Shown piece after piece: positions 27,492 through 35,936 of a stretch of DNA of 57,154 nucleotides. The stretch is taken from NCBI GenBank assembly GCA_028284635.1, contig JANQRJ010000073.1, positions 1 to 57,154 of the forward strand, given 5' to 3'. A program made the translations under genes and the position numbers. Each line of letters opens with the position of its first letter. Position 1 is the stretch's first letter. The DNA comes from Pelagicoccus sp. (lineage in GTDB: Bacteria; Verrucomicrobiota; Verrucomicrobiia; Opitutales; Opitutaceae). The notes under the pieces were generated by a model that did no database searches, was not told the DNA's origin, and saw nothing but the letters and a program-made list of their open reading frames with translations.

Positions 27492-28021
27492 GTAGCGCGG
27501 ATCCCGCCGAGCGGGACCGCGTCCGCAATTCGCCCTCATCATCCCCCCTCCTCATCTTCATCCTCATCCTAGGATAAAGATAAGGATGAGGAAGATGATG
27601 AGGATAAGAAACAATGCGGACGCGGTCCCGCTCGGCGCATAGGCGTCAACTTAACGCCATCGGTCTCCAGAAACGTGCTCGGAGGTAGCATTCCACCCCT
27701 TGCGTCAGCGATGCCAAAGGTGGAGAATTCGGCCTGCTGTAGGCCAAACTGAGGTACGCTGTTGCACCAGACCTCTGCCACTTAAGACGACAACGTTGAA
27801 CAATAAAACGGCAAGATTCTGGATGCCAATGCCTTACGTGATTGTAGCTTTTAGTAGCCGAACTCGAAAGAGTTTGGTTCTGTGCCCTATCATCCAAACT
27901 CTTTCGAGTTCGGCTACCTAGCATAAACCAGCCTCCGATGTCCCATTCGCCCCATCATTTTCAATCAACGCCCCAGACGAGCTTAAGTTGACGCCAATGC
28001 GCTCGGCGGGATCCGCGCTAC
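27492..28021. repeat. REP family A palindrome split by an inserted element
   Basis: The left arm and GATGAG-rich middle run from 27492 to 27636. The rest of the right arm, CGGGATCCGCGCTAC, resumes at 28008 after the inserted element and its duplicated target. Joining 27621-27636 to 28008-28021 restores exactly the right arm of the intact copy at 25371. The rest of this 542-bp gap holds no gene. Confidence 0.8.
27637..28000. mobile_element. 364-bp non-autonomous transposable element (MITE-like)
   Basis: It begins GCATAGGCGTCAACTTAA and ends with the complement of GCATTGGCGTCAACTTAA (17 of 18 match). It is flanked by a direct repeat of 7 bp, GCTCGGC (27630-27636 and 28001-28007), possibly 8 bp. 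It has no open frame long enough for a transposase. A family E REP pair lies inside at 27854-27917. Right-end copies of the element are at 1-97 and 49731-49813. An autonomous partner must be elsewhere in the genome. Confidence 0.75.
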
Positions 28022-28029
28022 TATAAACC

Positions 28030-29394
28030 CTACAAGCGTTGCGTGGCTTCTTCGATGGCCCGCAGGTAGTCGGCCACGTTTGGCTGGTATTCCAAATCCA
28101 AGGACCCGCGGATCAGCTTGACCGCCTCGCTGTATTGAGCGAGCTCGACGAGCATCTGCCCGTGGCGAAGCAGCGCCATGGCGGCAACGTCATCGATACC
28201 TGCCGCCCGCTCGAAAAGGAAGCCGGCCTGTTCGCGCTCTCCCTTTTGCGAATAGTATTGAGCAAGCAGCAGAATGGCTCGGCCATTCATCGGGTCCTCT
28301 TCGATAATCTTCTCCAGAGTCTCGGCGGCCGCGTCGCTATTGTCGGCTCCCAGCTGGATCTCGGCTTGCATGTTCAAAAGCTCCAGCTGGCGGTCGCGGC
28401 TGATATCGTCTCCCATCGAGCGGGCCGCGACCTGGGCGAGCCGGTCAGCCTCGTCCCAGGCTTCGTTTTCCACAAAGGCTCGGATCGCTCGGCTGATACT
28501 AGAAAAACGATCTTCCTTGTCCTTCGTGAGACCGAGCGCGTCTTCATATGCATTGATGGCTAGCTCGAACATGCCGCGATTCGCGTAGATGTCCGCCAAT
28601 AGGAAGAGGCTGGCTTCGGTTCCGCCGGACAGGCGGCGAACGATCTCCAAGTTCGCCATAGCCGAGACGATTTCCTCGCTCGCCAGATCCACGTTAGCCA
28701 AGTGCATATAAAGCTCATGGTTAAGCGGATCGGCTACGATAAGCTCCTTTATCAGGCCGGAAGCCTCTTGATAGGATTCGAGTTCGATCAGGCAGCGAAT
28801 GATGCCGAGCTTCCAGTCTTTCGAACGGGGATCGAATGCGAGCGCCAGCCTGTATGCATTGAGCGCCGACGAGTGGAGGCCAAGGTTGAGATAGCAGTAG
28901 CCGAGCAGGCCGTAGGACAGACCGTCCGCCCCGCCCAGCTCCATGCCCTTTATCAGAGCCTCCGTGCCTTTTTCGAGCTGCCCATCCTGGATGTAGGCGA
29001 TGCCGAGATTCTTGTAGGCCCGCATGAAGTTGGGAAACTTCCTGATCGCTTCCTCGTAGCTCCCGATCGCCGAGGGCAAGTCTCCCGACTGCATATTGAT
29101 GGTGCCGAGCATGAAATTCAAAGCCGGGCTCGACTCCGCAGTTATGTTCTCGCGCAGCATCTTCTCGCCCTCGTCCAAATTGCCGTCGAGCACGACCATA
29201 AGCGTCTTGAAGAACTCTCCCTCTTCGTCGCTCAATCTGGGCTCTAGCTGAGAGTGCATGCCATAGCTTCCCATCACCCGATCCTGAAACTCCGGATTCG
29301 ACCAGAAGTTCTGGCTCAAAGGATAGGTCTGGGCCGAGAGACTCGAGGCGAGCAAGCAAACCGCCGCCGAAATAGCTTTTGTTTTATTCATCAT
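28030..29394 (-). CDS. Exported TPR-repeat protein of Ton operon 2
   Basis: 454 aa, paralog of the protein at 1406: a signal peptide (MMNKTKAISAAVCLLASSLS, cleavage near AQT) and TPR units from about residue 105 on (for example AIGSYEEAIRKFPN and ALNAYRLALAFDP). The ribosome site CAGGAG lies 7-10 bases before the start. It ends the second Ton operon, 26 bp after tonB. Both copies share a start of YPLSQNFWSNPEFQDR type (YELTEQGFHNPEFRAR in copy 1), so the N-terminus may carry a specific contact. The role is inferred from Vibrio TonB2-type operons. Confidence 0.88.
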   Translation of the reverse strand: MMNKTKAISAAVCLLASSLSAQTYPLSQNFWSNPEFQDRVMGSYGMHSQLEPRLSDEEGEFFKTLMVVLDGNLDEGEKMLRENITAESSPALNFMLGTINMQSGDLPSAIGSYEEAIRKFPNFMRAYKNLGIAYIQDGQLEKGTEALIKGMELGGADGLSYGLLGYCYLNLGLHSSALNAYRLALAFDPRSKDWKLGIIRCLIELESYQEASGLIKELIVADPLNHELYMHLANVDLASEEIVSAMANLEIVRRLSGGTEASLFLLADIYANRGMFELAINAYEDALGLTKDKEDRFSSISRAIRAFVENEAWDEADRLAQVAARSMGDDISRDRQLELLNMQAEIQLGADNSDAAAETLEKIIEEDPMNGRAILLLAQYYSQKGEREQAGFLFERAAGIDDVAAMALLRHGQMLVELAQYSEAVKLIRGSLDLEYQPNVADYLRAIEEATQRL

Positions 29395-29420
29395 CTTGAA
29401 ACTCCTGAATGCGATGGGGA

Positions 29421-30089
29421 CTACGGTTTGGTAAGGGTTATCGGAATAGCGAAACGCGCCCGAGCGGCCTGACCGTTTTTCTTCGGGGCCGTGAACCTGA
29501 ACTTCTCTATATATTCGATCAGCGCATCGCGTATGATCTCGTTAGACAGTTCCCTGAAGCGATTGAACTGCACCTGCCCCTTTTCGTCGATTATGACAAA
29601 CGCATAGGCCCGCACATCTTCGTTCACTCTGCCCATAGCGTTACGCGGCCAGTTCCAGGCTGGCTGGCGCACGATTCTCGGCTTCTCGTCGAGCTCCGCC
29701 ACGCTGAAAGTCTGTATATCGTCCAGAGCATTCGTATCCACTTCGAATCCTCCCATGCCAAAGGCGGCCCCAAGAGCGTTGCCCGTGCCTGGATTCATGG
29801 CGAGCTGCAGCTGGCTCAAGCTCAGCGGCTTGGGCTGGGATTGCAGTTCCGGCTTCGGTTCCTCGGCTTTCTCCTCCGGCGGTGGCGGCGGCTCGGGAGG
29901 AGGTGGCGGCGGTGGCGGCATCGCCACGTCGACCGAACGAACGGTGACCCTTTCCTTCACCTGCATGAGGTGCTGCGTGAAAGGCAGAACGAATACGAGA
30001 ACCGCAACCAGGAGGATCGAGTAAACGAATATCCGGGCGACTTTCGCCGAGCCGCGCTTGATGCCTTTGGAGCTGTAGGAGTCGCTCAT
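29421..30089 (-). CDS. tonB: TonB-type energy transducer, Ton operon 2
   Basis: This 222-aa protein has a basic N-terminus, a membrane helix at about 20-42 (VYSILLVAVLVFVLPFTQHL), a spacer with a run of eight prolines and PEPPPPPEE near 58-76, then the TonB C-terminal domain ending ARARFAIPITLTKP. It shares with copy 1 the motif LxxAMNPGTGNAL (ALNPGVGDAL there), typical of TonB2-like proteins. exbD ends 9 bp upstream. It is likely dedicated to a different receptor from copy 1, or redundant with it. Confidence 0.9.
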   Translation of the reverse strand: MSDSYSSKGIKRGSAKVARIFVYSILLVAVLVFVLPFTQHLMQVKERVTVRSVDVAMPPPPPPPPEPPPPPEEKAEEPKPELQSQPKPLSLSQLQLAMNPGTGNALGAAFGMGGFEVDTNALDDIQTFSVAELDEKPRIVRQPAWNWPRNAMGRVNEDVRAYAFVIIDEKGQVQFNRFRELSNEIIRDALIEYIEKFRFTAPKKNGQAARARFAIPITLTKP

Positions 30090-30098
30090 AGTCGGGGA

Positions 30099-30500
30099 TC
30101 AATCCTCCGTGGCCAGGCTGACGGAAACCGCTCCTGCCAGCTTCGCCTCGTCAAGGACGCGCACTACGATATCGGTGATCGATCGTCTGTCGGCCTGGAT
30201 GATGACCGGCATCTTTTCCTTCTGGTAGAGCCTGCGAATGATCGGACGCACGCCGCTTACCCCGACATCCTTGCCTCCGTAGACCACGTTGCCCGCTTCG
30301 GTGATCGCGATGAGAATGCTGTTCTTCTCGAGGTCCGATGCCGAAGTCGCCTGGGGCTTGCTCACCTCGACTCCCGTTTCCTCGACGAAAACCGTGGTGA
30401 CGATAAAGAAGATAAGAAGGATGAAAACCATATCAATCAGCGGAGATATATTGATCTCCTCCGTTCCTTGCTTACCGGAAAAAAGTCTTTTGCTCTTCAT
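30099..30500 (-). CDS. exbD: ExbD-type protein, Ton operon 2
   Basis: 133 aa, one membrane helix with the proton-path aspartate D23 in [14 protein letters not shown] and a periplasmic domain with [10 protein letters not shown] and MPVIIQADR. The helix is nearly identical to that of copy 1, while the ends differ. In this operon a 455-bp gap with two repeats separates it from exbB; in copy 1 the gap is 2 bp. The repeats have therefore come in at a different junction in each operon. Confidence 0.93.
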   Translation of the reverse strand: MKSKRLFSGKQGTEEINISPLIDMVFILLIFFIVTTVFVEETGVEVSKPQATSASDLEKNSILIAITEAGNVVYGGKDVGVSGVRPIIRRLYQKEKMPVIIQADRRSITDIVVRVLDEAKLAGAVSVSLATED

Positions 30501-30555
30501 GATCTGAAAATCTAGCTACACATAACCCTACTGTTTCAAAAACAAGACTAAGAGT

Positions 30556-30636
30556 AACCGCGAATGGACGCGAATAAACACGAATGATTTCTCATTTGAA
30601 GCTTTGATTCGTGTGTATTCGCGTTCATTCGCGGTT
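30556..30636. repeat. Family G inverted repeat
   Basis: The left arm starts AACCGCGAATGGACGCGAAT and the right arm ends ATTCGCGTTCATTCGCGGTT. The arms are about 31 bases with few mismatches, and each contains internal CGCGAAT direct repeats. It lacks the GTAG start of the other families. This is the only copy in the window. Confidence 0.65.
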
Positions 30637-30740
30637 AAAAATTCTCCGTTTTCCAATCCTAACCAAATGTGAGGATATCGAATTTGGTCTTCAATAGTGC
30701 AAGCATACTAAAAACATTTAAGAATCGAAGAAATATTCTT

Positions 30741-30817
30741 CGGTACGTCGCAAGCGACGACCCTACAAGGAGTTGCTATGTAGGGCCTTCGCTTGCGAAG
30801 AGCCGCGTTGGTTCGAT
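30741..30817. repeat. REP pair, family B
   Basis: CGGTACGTCGCAAGCGACGACCCTACA on the left faces TGTAGGGCCTTCGCTTGCGAAGAGCCGCG on the right, with GTAG ends inside. Each arm has its own hairpin around a GCAAGC or GCTTGC centre. It interrupts Ton operon 2. Confidence 0.7.
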
Positions 30818-30955
30818 TCATGAGCAGGTCTGGCATGACTAATTTTGAAACCATTACGAAACTAGATACTGCGAATTATGAAACTGTTGGGATAACCTGA
30901 TCGAAAGCCCGACAAACGCGGCGTACCGCAGAGGGATTCTTTGCATGGGAAACGT

Positions 30956-31576
30956 TCAATTTGTAGCCGCTGTTGGCAGGTTCGCGCCTCGCGCCTTTCT
31001 CGCGACGCAGGCTTCTATTCGAGTTATTAGCGTATCCACCGCATTCTGACGCTTCTCGATAAGCATCAGCATGACATAGCCGGGAATAGCGATGACCAGC
31101 CCGAGCTGGGTGGTGATAAGAGCCTCCGAAATGCCGTCGGCAATCATGTTTACCGTCTGGCCTCCAGTACTCAGAGCAAGCCCTTTGAAAGTGCTGAGCA
31201 TGCCGATAACCGTGCCCAGCAGGCCGGTAAGAGGAGCTGCGCCGACAAACACTGCTAGCATCGTTCGGCGACGATCCACGCGGGAAAGATGCTCGTTGCG
31301 AATCTCGCTAAAGCGATTCAGCACGTCGCGCTGGATAGGAAGCGCCGACTTGCCATACTCGATCATGGACCGGATTTCGCCCGAGGCATGCGCCGGGTCG
31401 TCCACCCAATCCTCGATCGCGCCATCAGTCGGCTGCTTGCCTTTGAGTTCGTTGAGATAGACGATGATCTCGACACCCGTATAGAATATCAGCAAGGCCA
31501 GCGCGACGAGCGGATACATCAAGTGGCCGCCTGCATTCCAGATCGGCAAAAAGCTTTCTTGGAAGAACTCGCTCAT
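30956..31576 (-). CDS. exbB: ExbB/TolQ-type proton channel protein, Ton operon 2
   Basis: 206 aa, three membrane helices: about 10-38 and the two MotA/TolQ/ExbB core helices ([22 protein letters not shown] and [22 protein letters not shown]). The central GLLGTVIGM is identical to copy 1. It starts 30 bp after the long ExbB gene. With ExbD and TonB it would form the second Ton motor. Confidence 0.92.
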   Translation of the reverse strand: MSEFFQESFLPIWNAGGHLMYPLVALALLIFYTGVEIIVYLNELKGKQPTDGAIEDWVDDPAHASGEIRSMIEYGKSALPIQRDVLNRFSEIRNEHLSRVDRRRTMLAVFVGAAPLTGLLGTVIGMLSTFKGLALSTGGQTVNMIADGISEALITTQLGLVIAIPGYVMLMLIEKRQNAVDTLITRIEACVARKARGANLPTAATN

Positions 31577-31606
31577 GGAAAGTCAAAGAGAAGCTGCCGA
31601 CAGACG

Positions 31607-32995
31607 CTATCGCCTGCTGGGCAGGCCGTTGACGAACACGACCGACATTTTCTCCATATTGGCCATGATCGACTGTGCCTTGCGGTTCAGCATAGCATGG
31701 GCCACCAGCGAGGGAATCGCCACCACGAGACCGAGCTCGGTCGTGATCAAGGCCTCCGATATGCCGCCGGAGAGAGAACTCGCGTCGCCCGTTCCGAAGA
31801 GGGTGATCATCTTGAAGGTGTTGATCATGCCGGTAACCGTTCCCAGCAGACCGAGCAGCGGGGCGACCGCCGCCGTAACCGCGATCACCGAAAGGAAACG
31901 CTCCACCTTGGGCTGGGCTTCGAGCATCTTCTCGTACATGACTTCTTCGACCAACTCCTTTTCCTGGTCGGAGCACAGCACCGCTTCCTTCACCATGGGA
32001 CCGAACTCCCACGGGAGGGCCTCAGCGGACTTGATCGCCTCATCCTTCTTCCCCTCGCGGACCTGCCGCACGATGTCGCCTAACTGGGCCGCGCTGGGCT
32101 GCTTTATGGAATAGATGGAAAAGAGCTTATAGACGGCGAGAAGACCCGCCAGGCAGGCGAAGGTTATAATCGGCCAGACCCAGATTCCGCCCTTGAGAAT
32201 GTGTTCCGAAACGGACTCCTTGGCACCCTCGATCGCCAAAGCGGAACCAAGCGTCACGTCTATATCAAGCTCGCCCTTTCCGTTTGCCGCGAGATCGGAA
32301 GCGGCCCGAGTGAACTGCGCATTGAGAGGAGTGGCGTTGGGGACCGCCATCTGATGGGACTCTATAATACCTGCCTCGGCGCCGGAATCGGATGCGAATA
32401 CGCTAATCGGCCCCAGCTCGATAAAATTGCCCTGCACAAGATCTCCCTCGGAATCGACCGCCTCGCCCGAGTAGATCACTCCGCCGATCCGGTCGCGCAA
32501 TCTGCCGATGCCCATCAAGACGGTATCGACCTGGGCTTCGTACTTGGCTGTCTCCGAGTTATCAGGACCGTCCAGAACATCGCGAATGCCGTCGATGCTG
32601 CTTTCATTCGCCTGCTGCTCCGCCGCAGTCATATGCGTCTGCAGCTCCTGGAAGAACTGCGTCATCAAGCCGCTCAGATAGTCGTTTTCGTCCTGAATCG
32701 CCTTCACCCGTCCTTCGAGAGCCTCCAGGCCAAGCGTCCGGGTATCCTGCGCTCGCTGCTCGCGATCGAGTTCCGCCCGCAACGCTCGGACCTCGCCCTT
32801 GAGAACATTGATGCGGCGGGAAAGCGGTACGCTCTCTTCGCGAATGGTCGCCCGCGTCTCGCTTAGACGCTCGAGGGCGCTCTCCAGATCCTGCTGGGCT
32901 TTGGCGTTTATCTGGGCCAGATCCGCCTGACCCTGGGCACTGCAAATGCCGATTCCTACAAGCGCGAGCGTCGCTATTCTATTTACGAATTTCAT
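31607..32995 (-). CDS. Long ExbB/MotA protein with periplasmic coiled coil (TtpC-like), copy 2
   Basis: 462 aa with a signal peptide (MKFVNRIATLALVGIGICSA, cleavage near QGQ), a coiled coil at about 28-110, a periplasmic middle section including YSGEAVDSEGDLVQGNFIELG, a helix near 270-290 and the MotA/ExbB core (VAPLLGLLGTVTGMINTF, then [20 protein letters not shown]). The core is almost identical to copy 1 at 4716 and the coiled coil less so. It follows the DUF3450 gene by 10 bp. Confidence 0.9.
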   Translation of the reverse strand: MKFVNRIATLALVGIGICSAQGQADLAQINAKAQQDLESALERLSETRATIREESVPLSRRINVLKGEVRALRAELDREQRAQDTRTLGLEALEGRVKAIQDENDYLSGLMTQFFQELQTHMTAAEQQANESSIDGIRDVLDGPDNSETAKYEAQVDTVLMGIGRLRDRIGGVIYSGEAVDSEGDLVQGNFIELGPISVFASDSGAEAGIIESHQMAVPNATPLNAQFTRAASDLAANGKGELDIDVTLGSALAIEGAKESVSEHILKGGIWVWPIITFACLAGLLAVYKLFSIYSIKQPSAAQLGDIVRQVREGKKDEAIKSAEALPWEFGPMVKEAVLCSDQEKELVEEVMYEKMLEAQPKVERFLSVIAVTAAVAPLLGLLGTVTGMINTFKMITLFGTGDASSLSGGISEALITTELGLVVAIPSLVAHAMLNRKAQSIMANMEKMSVVFVNGLPSRR

Positions 32996-33005
32996 TTGGA
33001 GAGAA

Positions 33006-33782
33006 TCAGTTGATGACGACAGGCAAATTCACGAAAGCGGCCTGCTTTCCTTTCTGATACATCGAGATCGCATCGAGAATCGCGAGGCCTCTTTCAGGAG
33101 TCTCCTCCCATTTCCAGCCCTCTGCGGTGGGATATCCATATCCAGCATGCTCGCCGGTGGCGTCGGAATAGTACGCGATAGCGAATCCGAAATATAGAGT
33201 GGTCACTTGCTTGCTCGTATCGTCGTCGAACTTGCGGGCCTCGACCTGAAGGTTCACTACGTTGTCGAACTTGTTCGCCTGGCTCAGAATGCCGATGACG
33301 TTGCGAAGCCTGATCGAGAGCGGCAACTGGGTTGGCTTCCCCTTGGTCGGCAACTGCCTCAGCAAGGGCGCGATGCTCTCCGCATAGCTTTCAGGAAAGT
33401 AAGGCACGAGCTCGCGAATCCCCTCTTCAAGTACTTCCAGACTGGAGCGAACGACGTTGCTAGCCTCTTCCAGCGCTTCCTTCCTTTCCGAGATCTCCAG
33501 GCGACGCTTATCGGATTCCGTGGCCGAGGCCCGAGACTGCTCGATCTTTTCGCTCAAGGCAGCTTTCTCAGCCTTCAGCATGCGCTCCAAGTCCTCGAGA
33601 ATCGCCTTGTCCTTTTCCCACTTGCTAGCTTCCTCTGAAATCAAGCTCTCCGTCTCTGCCCACTTGGTCACCGTCGACTTCGTCTCCTCGTACAAACCCG
33701 TGGCAGGAGCCCCCCAGCCACCGCTCGCAAATCCGAGGGCAGCCGCTAGCATGAGTGTTTTCCGGTATATCATTTCGATCAT
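33006..33782 (-). CDS. DUF3450 periplasmic coiled-coil protein, first gene of Ton operon 2
   Basis: The start is set at 33782 (alternative 33773), where a signal peptide follows (RKTLMLAAALGFASGG); the open frame extends upstream only through repeat sequence. The mature protein has a long coiled coil (about 25-105) and the family end with TTLYFGFAIAYYSDATGEHAGYG, matching copy 1. Together with the five genes after it, it makes the same six-gene Ton operon as at 1406-6892. Confidence 0.82.
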   Translation of the reverse strand: MIEMIYRKTLMLAAALGFASGGWGAPATGLYEETKSTVTKWAETESLISEEASKWEKDKAILEDLERMLKAEKAALSEKIEQSRASATESDKRRLEISERKEALEEASNVVRSSLEVLEEGIRELVPYFPESYAESIAPLLRQLPTKGKPTQLPLSIRLRNVIGILSQANKFDNVVNLQVEARKFDDDTSKQVTTLYFGFAIAYYSDATGEHAGYGYPTAEGWKWEETPERGLAILDAISMYQKGKQAAFVNLPVVIN

Positions 33783-34136
33783 CGTTGCAAAAAGTTGATG
33801 TGACAAAGGCGGGATTGTCGGTTTCGGCCACCCGGTCAACGCTCCACCTTGCCTGAGCTCGCATTGTGACACGTTTGGCGCGAAGCCCCTAACCGCCGAA
33901 ACGTCGCTGTAACAGTTCGCCAGAGACGATCTGGAGGATCCCGAGGTAGGGACCGATCGCGGTTCGACAGGCTCACCGCCCTGAGCAAAGCCGAAGGGCC
34001 GAGCGGTCCGCGATGCAGGATCCATTCTCCACGGACCGCTCGGCGATCGGTCCCTACCAAAGTCGAAGCAAGCTTCGACGCACTGAAATCAACGCGAGCA
34101 AAAGGAAAATCGAGGCTCGTCTCCATTCTCGTCATC
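33783..34136. other. Gap between Ton operon 2 and the ABC exporter genes
   Basis: A 354-bp gap that should hold the promoter of Ton operon 2, although no clear boxes can be named. About a third of it is the interrupted family D palindrome at 33945-34058. A short AAGCTTCGACG-type repeat lies around 34064-34080. Confidence 0.4.
33945..34058. repeat. REP family D pair with a second hairpin inserted in its left arm
   Basis: The left arm GGTAGGGACCGATCGC is cut at 33960 by about 39 bases (33961-33999, GGTTCGACAGGCTCACC through GAAGGGC), after which the arm resumes CGAGCGGTCCGC. The right arm is intact, ending CGATCGGTCCCTACC. The insert has its own stem GCTCA/TGAGC. Intact copies at 44843 and 55473 lack the insert. 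Confidence 0.8.
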
Positions 34137-35936
34137 CTAGCTGCCAGAGAACTCGCGATAGAGAGAAGCGTAGTAGCCATCCTCTTCTAGAAGCGCCGTA
34201 TGAACGCCGCGCTCCACGATCCGCCCGTCCTTTAGAACCAGGATCAGATCGGCATCCGTTATGGAGCTCAGCCGATGGGCGACCACAATGCAGGTACGGC
34301 CCGCCGCAAGCCGCCTCATGGCCTTTTGCAGCCTTGCTTCGGTGATAACGTCGACAGCACTGGTAGCCTCGTCCAAGATGAGCACCGCTGGGTCCCGCAG
34401 CAAAGCCCGGGCAAAGCAGACGATCTGACGCTGCCCATTGGAGAGGCTCTTGCCGTTCTCGCCTACCTGCGTCCGCAAACCTTGCGGCAAGGCCTCCAGC
34501 AAGTCTCGGCACCCCAGGGCATCCACTGCGGCGATCGCCTCTTCCTCGCTCGCGTCCGGACGTCCGATCAGGACGTTCTCCAGGACGGTTCCCTCAAACA
34601 GGAAAGCCTGCTGCGTCACGATCCCGTAACGGCAGCGCAACGACGGCCCGTGGATCCCCTCCACCGCTTTGCCGTCGATCAGCAGCTCACCCGCTCTCGG
34701 GAGATAGTGCTTGCTGATCAGATTCGCCAGAGTGGTCTTGCCGGAACCGGTGTGCCCCACCAAAGCGACGGTCTCTCCCGCTTCCACCCGAAAGTCCAAG
34801 TCTTGCAAGACGGGCTTTCCCTCCACGTAGCTGAACTGCAAGCCCTTCGCCTCGATCTCTCCCCGCAAAGAATCAGGCCTTTCAAGATCGTCGCTCTCCT
34901 CCCAATCCGGTTCCGTATCCAAAAGCTCGAACACGCGTTCCGCTCCCGCCGCCGAGGCCAAAGCCTGGGTATAGATCCTTCCGATATTCTGTATCGGCAT
35001 GAAAAAGTAGTTCGCCAAAAAGAAAAACGCTATGAAGTCGCCCACATCCGACTGGAAGCTTCCCGACAAAGCCCCATAGGAGCCGATGGCCAACAGGATG
35101 GCCAAAAACGCCTGGGTATTGAATTCCAGCAACGGCAGGTAGATCGCCGTGTTTCGAGCGAGATTCTGATTGTTGTCCGCGTGGCGCAGCGTCAGCTCCT
35201 CGTATTCCTCCGCCGAACGCTCTTCGCGAGCGAAGCTCTGGATTATCTTCATCCCGTTGACCGCTTCCGCAATCTTGCTCGTGAGGCGGCTTTGGCTGAG
35301 CTGCGTCTCTCTCGACCAGTGGGATAGCCGCCCTCTGAAGTATATATTTATTCCATAGATAGCCGGAGCGACCACTAGCACGGCGCAAAACAGGGCAGGA
35401 TTGTTCGCCACCATGAAAACGCTCGCTACAAGCATCTGTCCGACGAGCATCAAACCGAAAAAGAAAACGGTATGCACGCCGCGCCGCATGTTCTCGATAT
35501 CCGAAATATACCGGCTGAGAACGCTGCCCACCTTCGTCTTCGTATAGTAGCCGAGAGAAAATTCCTGCAGTTTCTCGAACAGACCGTTTCTCAAGCCTTG
35601 AGTGACCCTCTCCCCCAATTCCAAAGACGCTCTCATCCGAAAGTGAAAGACGATTTCCGCCAGAATCGACAGCCCCAGAAACCCCAAAGCTCCCCAAATG
35701 ACGCCGCCAAAATTGCCGGAAACGATCGGTCCGTTGATGACGTAGCCGATCGACACGCCCTGCATCGGGCGCAGGATCGCCCTCACCGCGGAAAGGGCCA
35801 GGCATCGATTTCGCAAGCCGGCAAAAGGATCCATGTATCGGAAGATCCGCCAGATGATCTTCACATCCAAGCGCTGGGGCCTTTGAGCTCCCGCGCCGAT
35901 TCCATCGTGCATGCCGACCGCTTGCGCCAGACTCAT
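34137..35936 (-). CDS. ABC exporter half-transporter (subunit with catalytic glutamate)
   Basis: A 599-aa membrane-plus-ATPase half-transporter of the MsbA/BmrCD type, with six helices in about 40-330. The ATPase has Walker A GHTGSGKTT (K400) and Walker B LILDEATSAVD with catalytic E523. The signature motif is LSNGQ at 498-502 rather than LSGGQ. The partner at 35933 has the reverse pattern, so the two should form a heterodimer with one weak ATP site. Its start overlaps the partner's stop by 4 bp. The substrate is unknown; multidrug or lipid export is the usual inference. Confidence 0.9.
   Translation of the reverse strand: MSLAQAVGMHDGIGAGAQRPQRLDVKIIWRIFRYMDPFAGLRNRCLALSAVRAILRPMQGVSIGYVINGPIVSGNFGGVIWGALGFLGLSILAEIVFHFRMRASLELGERVTQGLRNGLFEKLQEFSLGYYTKTKVGSVLSRYISDIENMRRGVHTVFFFGLMLVGQMLVASVFMVANNPALFCAVLVVAPAIYGINIYFRGRLSHWSRETQLSQSRLTSKIAEAVNGMKIIQSFAREERSAEEYEELTLRHADNNQNLARNTAIYLPLLEFNTQAFLAILLAIGSYGALSGSFQSDVGDFIAFFFLANYFFMPIQNIGRIYTQALASAAGAERVFELLDTEPDWEESDDLERPDSLRGEIEAKGLQFSYVEGKPVLQDLDFRVEAGETVALVGHTGSGKTTLANLISKHYLPRAGELLIDGKAVEGIHGPSLRCRYGIVTQQAFLFEGTVLENVLIGRPDASEEEAIAAVDALGCRDLLEALPQGLRTQVGENGKSLSNGQRQIVCFARALLRDPAVLILDEATSAVDVITEARLQKAMRRLAAGRTCIVVAHRLSSITDADLILVLKDGRIVERGVHTALLEEDGYYASLYREFSGS

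Larger units (their letters stand above)
30501..30955. other. Repeat-filled gap inside Ton operon 2
   Basis: A 455-bp gap between exbB and exbD with no supportable gene. It holds a family G hairpin (30556-30636), a small perfect palindrome GAAGAAATATTCTTC at 30728-30742 and a family B REP pair (30741-30817). The remaining AT-rich sequence shows no clear promoter. Confidence 0.5.
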
